Positions 59,078-64,000 of a stretch of 64,000 nt of DNA are shown here, one piece after another. Every line of letters starts with the position of its first letter. The stretch's first letter is position 1. The notes below the pieces were generated by a model, which worked only from the letters and a program-made list of their open reading frames with translations, ran no database searches and was not told where the DNA came from. Both the position numbers and the translations under genes were made by a program. Source of the DNA: SZUA-265 sp966249405 (GTDB lineage Bacteria; Myxococcota_A; Polyangia; Polyangiales; Polyangiaceae); contig CBINDO010000006.1 of assembly GCA_966249405.1 (NCBI GenBank), positions 1 to 64,000 of the forward strand, given 5' to 3'.

Positions 59078-59911
59078 ATGCGTTTTCATTTCGCGATGAC
59101 GACGGCCGCGCTCGTTGGTTTGGCGGGCTGCGCCAGCTCCCAAACACCTGCGGCGGCTCCGGGCATGCCCGACACCGAACACGCGGGTGACGCTTCGGGA
59201 GCGCTCCCACGCTACTTCTCGGTTACGGTGTCGAGTGCCGGGCTGACGGCTTTGGGTCAACCCGTGGACGAGGAGCAACTCCGAGCGTGGGCGAGTCGGG
59301 AAGCCCAAGACCCGAGCGTCACCGGCGCCGCCGTCACGGCCGAGTCGGGAGTCAGCGAGGCGCAGGCGCTGTCGGTGATCGGGTTGCTCGTGCGTTCGGG
59401 GTTCGAGCACGTGGTCTTCTCTTCCCGCGATGGCCTGGCGGTGGACGTGCAAGCGGCAAACGCGAGCACCGAGCCCGTCGCCGAAGTGGAACCAACGTCA
59501 CTACCTGCCTCGAGTGAACCAGCCTCCCCGGAACCGGCGCCGGCTCCGCTGGTCGGAGCGGACTCCGACGCCGAAGTCCCCAACGTCGAGGTGAAGCAAC
59601 TCGGCCTGCACATCGGCGGAGGCCCCAACAACGAAGAGGCGCACGCGGTGTACGCCAACCCGATTCAGCGCCGGTTCGGCGAGCTGCAGCGTTGCTACGC
59701 GTTGGCGACGCCGACGCGAAAGAACGCCTCTTTTGGAGTCGATCTTTTGATCTCGAACCGCGGCGGCACCGCGAAGATCAAAGACTACCGGACCTCGCTC
59801 GGCGGCAAGGAGTTCCACCTCTGCGTCCTCGGCGTCTTCGGAACCGTTGAGTTCCCCGCGCGGGACAACGCCACCATGGTGAGCTACTCGGTGCTGTTCA
59901 AGCCGCTGTGA
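59078..59911 (+). CDS. Lipoprotein with an AgmX/PglI-type C-terminal domain
   Basis: A 277-residue lipoprotein: lipobox LAGC (Cys18), a small folded region (about 45-125), an acidic Pro-rich linker (about 130-175), and a C-terminal domain (about 190-275) matching the AgmX/PglI C-terminal module: QRRFGELQRCYALATPTRKN, ASFGVDLLISNRGGTAKIKD and the Cys of FHLCVLGVFGTVEFPA. This module, in Myxococcus adventurous-motility and other envelope proteins, resembles TonB C-terminal folds. Its stop overlaps the GTG of truC by four bases, so the genes are translationally coupled though functionally unrelated as far as can be seen. Confidence 0.8.
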   Translation: MRFHFAMTTAALVGLAGCASSQTPAAAPGMPDTEHAGDASGALPRYFSVTVSSAGLTALGQPVDEEQLRAWASREAQDPSVTGAAVTAESGVSEAQALSVIGLLVRSGFEHVVFSSRDGLAVDVQAANASTEPVAEVEPTSLPASSEPASPEPAPAPLVGADSDAEVPNVEVKQLGLHIGGGPNNEEAHAVYANPIQRRFGELQRCYALATPTRKNASFGVDLLISNRGGTAKIKDYRTSLGGKEFHLCVLGVFGTVEFPARDNATMVSYSVLFKPL

Positions 59912-60636
59912 CGACGTCGCTCACGTTACCGGTGTTGTGGAGCGACGAGCATCTGGTCGTCGTCGACAAACCTTCGGGGCTCGCCGTGCACCAAGGGTGG
60001 GCCAGGGAACCTCAGACGGTGGTCAGCGTCTTGCGCGATCAGCTCGGCCAACACTGGTCACCGGTACATCGCTTGGATCGTGCTACGAGCGGGGCGCTGC
60101 TGCTCGCGCGAGAACCCGAGACGATTCGCCGACTCCAGTCGCAGTTCGACGCAGGCACGGTCGTCAAGAATTACCTGGCCCTGGTGCGCGGGATCACGCC
60201 CGAGCGTGGCCTCATCGACCACGCCATCGCAAAATCCAAAGAGCACGAGAAGCGCGACGCTCGAACCGCGTTCTTGCGCGTCGGGACGTTCGAGCGTTAT
60301 TCGGTGGTGTTGGCGCGCCCTCTCACCGGACGACTGCACCAGATCCGTCGCCACCTCAAGTTCATCAGCCACCCGCTCATCGGTGACACGAAGTATGGAA
60401 AAGGTGAACATAACCGACTGTTCCGCGAGCGGTTCGGACTTCATCGCCTTGCGCTCCACGCCAGCCACCTCCAGTTTTCGCACCCGTACACGGACGCGGT
60501 GTTGTGCTGTCGCGCGCCGATACCCCAGGACCTGAACCTCATCGATCGGATTGGGCTGCTGTTGCAGGTAAACGCCGTCGTCGATGGTCCAGTCTGGGGC
60601 CTGGACGTCGATGGGTTGCCGCGTTTTGCCGACTGA
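59908..60636 (+). CDS. truC: tRNA pseudouridine synthase, RluA family (TruC type)
   Basis: A 242-residue pseudouridine synthase. Catalytic Asp57 lies in HRLDRATSG; other family blocks are LWSDEHLVVVDKPSGLAVHQ, VVKNYLALVRG and the tail HQIRRHLKFISHPLIGDTKYGKG. The size and the lack of an S4 domain fit TruC, which modifies U65 of tRNA, better than RluA/RluC, though RluA-type specificity cannot be excluded. It starts at GTG 59908, overlapping the upstream lipoprotein. It converges with the Sel1 lipoprotein gene, with a small hairpin GCCGACC/GGTCGGC at 60642-60664. Confidence 0.92.
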   Translation: MTTSLTLPVLWSDEHLVVVDKPSGLAVHQGWAREPQTVVSVLRDQLGQHWSPVHRLDRATSGALLLAREPETIRRLQSQFDAGTVVKNYLALVRGITPERGLIDHAIAKSKEHEKRDARTAFLRVGTFERYSVVLARPLTGRLHQIRRHLKFISHPLIGDTKYGKGEHNRLFRERFGLHRLALHASHLQFSHPYTDAVLCCRAPIPQDLNLIDRIGLLLQVNAVVDGPVWGLDVDGLPRFAD

Positions 60637-60652
60637 AGGCCGCCGACCTGCA

Positions 60653-62575
60653 CTACCGGTCGGCAGATACTCGCTCGAAGACGCAGGCCTCCGCGACGTC
60701 CAGCTGGCAAGCGCGCTCGAGCAGGGCCTTGCGCTGCGCCTTGGTATGACGGGGCAGGTCCGCCAAAAAGAAGCAGCCTTGACCGTTGGCGCTGTCACAC
60801 GCCGACCGTAGCAGCTCCTCTCCGCGCTTGCGCTCTGCCTCCGTTCCCCGGTTCGAAACGAGGACATGGCCCAGGTGGGCGCACGCGAGCTGATGCCCGC
60901 TGCCACAGAAGTGCTCGAACTGCTTGCGCGCTCGCGCCAAGTCTCGCGCCGTTCCCAAACCGCTCGCCTGGGCGTATCCCAGGTGAACGCAGGCATCGGC
61001 ACCGACGCCCGTGGTGGCCTTGTCGTTTCCGTCGCACAAGCGCTTGAACGACGCCACGGCCGCCTCGGGGTCGCGCTTGACGCCATGGGTTCCGCGCCAC
61101 TGCAGCGTGGCCCGCGAGAGACATGCTGGCTGATAACCCGCGCTGCATCCTTTTTCGTACAACGTCGCGGCTCCCAAGGCATTCTGCTCCACGCCCTGGC
61201 CGGCCTCGTGCAATCGACCGAGGCGGTAACACGCTTCGCCGTAGTCGTGGGCCTCGAGCGCGGCATCGTCCGTCGCCTTGGCGGAATCGGTCGCGCGGGC
61301 GCACAGCGGTCCGAGTAAACCTGCCGCGCGTTTGGCGTCGCGAGTGACGCCGTTCTCCCCGCTCGAGACCCAACGGGCCAGAGCCAAGCAGCTCGCTTCG
61401 TCGCGTTCGGTTTCGCAACCAGTGCGCACCCAGCCGAGCAGTCGCTCTCGCACCTCTCGCTCCGGTGGTTTGCCGTTCAGCTTTCGCAGCTCGAGATGAG
61501 CGGCCCGCGCGCATGCTGGATGAAGCTCGGCATTGCAGGCTTTCTCATACAACCCGAGAGCTAGTTCGGGAGAAGGTTCGGCACCGGGCGTGCTCCCGTC
61601 GAGAAGTTTTGCCTGCTCGAAACACGCTTCGACGAGGCCCTCTTTGCAGGCCGTGTCGAACGCGCGTTCCGCGCTGGTTGGCGAGGCGTCGAGTTGATAC
61701 CGGCCAACCGCAAGGCAGCTGCTCCAGACTCGAAGTTCGCAAGCTCGCTCATGCAAGTCTTCGGCCCTCGCCACGTTCTTCTCGCCGGACTCCATGAACC
61801 CTGCCAGCTGCGCGCACGCTGGGCCGGAGCTCAGGTTGCAGGCCTTGTCCAAGTTCTTCCGACCCCGCACCGGGTTGTGCACCGCAGTTCCCGCGGCGAC
61901 CTGCAGGTCACCGAGTTCGTAGCACGCCACGTTCAGGTCCTTGTCGCACGCTTGGGTGAGCCGCTCCATCGCCTCGAGCACGTCTTTGCGACCCAAGCGC
62001 CCCGTCTTCGCTTCGAGCCCGAGCTCGTAGCAACCCTCGGCATCCGCGCCGGCACACGCCTTCTCGAAGAAGTCGTGTGCGCGCTGCAGATTCGCATTCG
62101 GTGCGCTCCGTCGGTCGCTGGTCGCCACCAGCTGACGTCCGACGCGAAAACAAGCGTTCGCGTCGCCGGACTCACACCCGCGAGTGAACAGCGCGGTTCG
62201 ACGCTCGACGGCCAGCTCGACGCCTTGGCCGTCTTCCGCCATCTTCGCCCAACCCGAACAGGCGAGCGGTTTACCCTTGTCACACGCGCGCTCGAGCATG
62301 ATCCGCGCGCGATCCAGATCTCGGGTCACGGCCTGCCCAGACAAGTATCCGAGGCCGGCTATCTCGCACGCGTCAGCGTCGCCGCGTGAACACGCGGGTT
62401 CGCATTCCAGCACCAGTCCGGGTTCGCACTCGACGCCAGCGAAGCTGCGTCCGCCGGCCTGCTCGGTGCGTTGGCTCGGCCCGACCGAGCCGCAGCCGAA
62501 GAGAGCCGTCGAAACCAGCATCAGGGTGGGCAAGAGCCGAACTCTGGGCGCGTTTGTGGACCGGTGTGAAGACAT
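60653..62575 (-). CDS. Cys-rich Sel1-repeat lipoprotein
   Basis: A 640-residue lipoprotein: lipobox with Cys28 (STALFGC), then about fifteen Sel1-like TPR repeats of 33-40 residues. Many repeats keep the paired cysteines seen in the HcpA/Helicobacter cysteine-rich family (for example ACSRGDADACEIAGLGYLSG, GCESGDANACFRVGRQLV and ACAGADAEGCYELGLEAK), which would form a disulfide across each helix pair. Repeat ends such as GTHGVKRDPEAAVASFKRLC are classical Sel1. These are protein-interaction scaffolds, here in the periplasm or at the outer membrane. No enzyme domain is present. It converges with truC. Confidence 0.92.
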   Translation of the reverse strand: MSSHRSTNAPRVRLLPTLMLVSTALFGCGSVGPSQRTEQAGGRSFAGVECEPGLVLECEPACSRGDADACEIAGLGYLSGQAVTRDLDRARIMLERACDKGKPLACSGWAKMAEDGQGVELAVERRTALFTRGCESGDANACFRVGRQLVATSDRRSAPNANLQRAHDFFEKACAGADAEGCYELGLEAKTGRLGRKDVLEAMERLTQACDKDLNVACYELGDLQVAAGTAVHNPVRGRKNLDKACNLSSGPACAQLAGFMESGEKNVARAEDLHERACELRVWSSCLAVGRYQLDASPTSAERAFDTACKEGLVEACFEQAKLLDGSTPGAEPSPELALGLYEKACNAELHPACARAAHLELRKLNGKPPEREVRERLLGWVRTGCETERDEASCLALARWVSSGENGVTRDAKRAAGLLGPLCARATDSAKATDDAALEAHDYGEACYRLGRLHEAGQGVEQNALGAATLYEKGCSAGYQPACLSRATLQWRGTHGVKRDPEAAVASFKRLCDGNDKATTGVGADACVHLGYAQASGLGTARDLARARKQFEHFCGSGHQLACAHLGHVLVSNRGTEAERKRGEELLRSACDSANGQGCFFLADLPRHTKAQRKALLERACQLDVAEACVFERVSADR

Positions 62576-62652
62576 GGCCCACCATACCCTCGTTGGTGGT
62601 CACCTACAAGCCGACCTTTGACCAAACCATGCGCTCGTGACGGGGTGGATTC

Positions 62653-62693
62653 GTCGTTCCGAAGTGGCGGGCCTTTGGCCACTTCGGAACGAC
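62653..62693. terminator. Strong hairpin between the DUF3105 and Sel1 genes
   Basis: Perfect 16-bp stem GTCGTTCCGAAGTGGC and GCCACTTCGGAACGAC with a 9-base loop, without a T-run on either side. It lies about 90 bases downstream of the DUF3105 stop (minus strand). Confidence 0.65.
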
Positions 62694-62783
62694 CAGGGCG
62701 TCAGGGCGTAAACCAGGGAACGCGAGTCGAGCGCAGCACGTGGCGCGATCCGATGTATCGCCGACGACCCGCGCTGATTGGAC

Positions 62784-63383
62784 TTACCGGCAGCTCGACG
62801 GCGGTTCCGGGGGCGGGCTTCCCAACTTCTCGGGGGCGCGATCGACCCTCCGCGCGTAGAAGTCCCTGACGAAATCCGGACTCAAGCAATCTGCGTAGGC
62901 ACGAGCGTTCCACGCCGAGATGCCGAACTTCGCGGTCATGTCCGGGTACTCCGTCACCACCACCAGGTCGTTGGTCAGGCCGAACTCGTGGAGCCAGAGC
63001 AACTCTTTGGGACAGCCATCGGGGCAGTTGTACGTGAGCACGATGCCTCCGTGTTCCAAGTTGTGCACGAAGCGCTCGGGTGGCAGAGGCGTCGAGTGAA
63101 CACCCCAGGTCCCCCAGCACCCACTGTGGGGGCCCCCCGCCGGCGGTTTACCGTCGTAAACTTGCGGGACCTCGGTGTGAGCGGCGGAGGTCGGAGTCAC
63201 GACCTCTTCTCGATATTGACCACCCGCGTCGGTGCACATCGGTAGCGTGGCTTCGTCGATGGTCGGAAGCCGGCTGGAACACCCCGCGACCACGCCAAAC
63301 CACACTGCCATGGCCACGCCGGGCCGTAGTGAGAGCGGGCCGTTCCAGAATAGGTGAGGGTGCCGGTCGTCATCGCGGGTCAT
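62784..63383 (-). CDS. DUF3105 lipoprotein
   Basis: A 199-residue lipoprotein. A short polar N-terminus, a hydrophobic helix ending in a lipobox VVAGC (Cys35), and a DUF3105 domain with the characteristic RFVHNLEHGGIVLTYNCPDG motif near residues 104-123, giving a possible metal-binding His/His/Cys cluster. Cysteines also occur in PHSGCWGTWGV and ADCLSPDF. Function is unknown, although the domain is seen with copper or redox proteins. ATG 63383 is used; ATG 63311 would shorten the signal peptide, and the frame extends to 63635 with low-complexity sequence. It is divergent from the lipoprotein at the right edge. Confidence 0.82.
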   Translation of the reverse strand: MTRDDDRHPHLFWNGPLSLRPGVAMAVWFGVVAGCSSRLPTIDEATLPMCTDAGGQYREEVVTPTSAAHTEVPQVYDGKPPAGGPHSGCWGTWGVHSTPLPPERFVHNLEHGGIVLTYNCPDGCPKELLWLHEFGLTNDLVVVTEYPDMTAKFGISAWNARAYADCLSPDFVRDFYARRVDRAPEKLGSPPPEPPSSCR

Positions 63384-63667
63384 GAGCACGGGACGTGTAT
63401 GCCCAAGTCCGCGGTGCGCTTCAATTGCCGTCCGTGGCTTTCGAATCCTGAGCCGTTTTCCACGTTTTCCCGTACGCCTCGGAGGCGCCCTCGGTGTTGC
63501 CGGCCGATTGCGCTGGGAGCAAACAAGTCCGCGGCGCCTGTGTGAGGCCGGTCCGTTCCGAGGGCGCCGCCAGCAGCCGGGGCCGAATTCGACCGACGCC
63601 AACTCGACGCCGAGCGATGGCACCGCCAAACTCATCCTTGTCTTTTGTGCTCCCCACGATCGTTCTC

Positions 63668-64000
63668 ATGAATCGGTTCCGCCCCGTCCGTCGCGCTCTT
63701 CGTTCTCCCTCGTTTCATCTCGGCGTTTCGCTCGCGCTCGTCGCTTGCGAAGGGCAGGTCGAGGCACCTCTCGTGATGTCCGACGCTGGAATGGTATCCA
63801 GCGGAGGAGCGGCATCGGAGACGGTTGAGAACGCGCGCACGCCGGACTCGCCGACGACCTCTTCGCCTGCGGTCGTTCCCACGAGCCCCGCGTTTTCGTC
63901 GACCACACCAAACGTCCAGCCTTCGGTCACCACTCCGCAGACGATGCCGGTAACTCCGACTACGACCTCGGTGCCCAACACAGAACCCAACGACTCGACG
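63668..64000 (+). CDS. 5' part of a lipoprotein, cut by the right edge
   Basis: From ATG 63668 the frame is open to the window end (111 codons): MNRFRPVRRALRSPSFHLGV, then a hydrophobic SLALVAC lipobox (Cys27) and a Ser/Thr/Pro-rich linker ending in TPTTTSVPNTEPNDST. A basic leader with a lipobox and a long Thr/Pro linker is the same layout as the DUF1592 lipoprotein at 41923, so a second DUF1592-type or other linker-anchored enzyme is plausible, but nothing beyond the linker is visible. Confidence 0.7.
   Translation, partial: MNRFRPVRRALRSPSFHLGVSLALVACEGQVEAPLVMSDAGMVSSGGAASETVENARTPDSPTTSSPAVVPTSPAFSSTTPNVQPSVTTPQTMPVTPTTTSVPNTEPNDST

Noticed and set aside
1..64000. CRISPR arrays, insertion sequences, integrases, toxin-antitoxin pairs or restriction systems
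   Set aside because: None was found. The only tandem repeats are the 49-bp and 27-bp units, which have no spacers; the SNF2, WYL and SUKH genes have no defence partners beside them.

Overview
The window looks like chromosomal DNA of a GC-rich member of the Myxococcota (Polyangia-like). The inference rests on protein content: FHA-DUF4388 fusions, zinc-ribbon Ser/Thr kinases fused to AAA/TPR modules, an AgmX/PglI-type C-terminal domain, a DUF1592/DUF1552 pair, DUF4398 lipoproteins, many lipoproteins with a Cys near residue 16-40, and frequent GTG starts. No rRNA, tRNA, CRISPR array, transposase, integrase or phage gene was recognised. It reads as ordinary core and lineage-specific chromosome, not a mobile island. 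About 52 genes are supported, two of them cut by the window edges.

Layout. 1-8.5 kb: an edge fragment, an isolated ccmB, a DUF2505 protein, a histone-H1-like protein with an internal duplication, a CPBP-family membrane protein, a 49-bp tandem repeat, apt, speA, a lytic transglycosylase and a WYL regulator. 8.5-24.4 kb: a multi-domain histidine kinase, FHA-DUF4388, a 1,502-residue zinc-metalloprotease-like lipoprotein, a SUKH (SMI1/KNR4) protein, a zinc-ribbon/kinase/AAA/TPR protein, an orphan MshEN protein, a biotin carboxylase and a pair of DUF4398 lipoproteins (the second fused to OmpA). 24.5-35.9 kb: a papain-like lipoprotein, xseA, then a tightly overlapping run aroE - glycogen-debranching-family protein - histidine kinase - response regulator, followed by DUF3293, a PDZ protein, yggX and a carbamoyltransferase. 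35.8-41 kb: a CBS/UspA/UspA stress operon with a candidate sigma-54 promoter and a LacI-type palindrome, a LuxR-type regulator and an SNF2 helicase. 41-46 kb: an unknown protein, the DUF1592 and DUF1552 genes and a dihydrofolate-reductase-fold protein. 46-51 kb: a four-gene overlapping minus-strand operon (toroid-like membrane protein, small anchored protein, HTTM protein, AmpG-like permease). 51-64 kb: an SDF-family symporter, a ZTP (pfl) riboswitch upstream of an unusually long glyA, a formylglycine-generating-enzyme-like lipoprotein, a SlyD-like isomerase, a PFEP-repeat protein, a PAS-HisKA protein lacking an ATPase domain, an AgmX-like lipoprotein with truC, a Cys-rich Sel1 lipoprotein, a DUF3105 lipoprotein and the start of another lipoprotein.

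How it works together. Several units are probably co-translated because stop and start codons overlap: aroE/GDE/HK/RR, DUF3293/PDZ, the HTTM operon, UspA/CBS and AgmX-like/truC. Envelope biology dominates (lipoproteins, peptidoglycan enzymes, muropeptide uptake), with dense signalling (three histidine-kinase-like proteins, two response regulators, one Ser/Thr kinase, FHA, MshEN). Most convergent gene pairs are separated by strong perfect hairpins. The best leads for follow-up are the HTTM operon, the ZTP riboswitch with its long GlyA, the sigma-54/LacI-type control region of the stress operon, the H1-like duplicated protein and the kinase without an ATPase domain.
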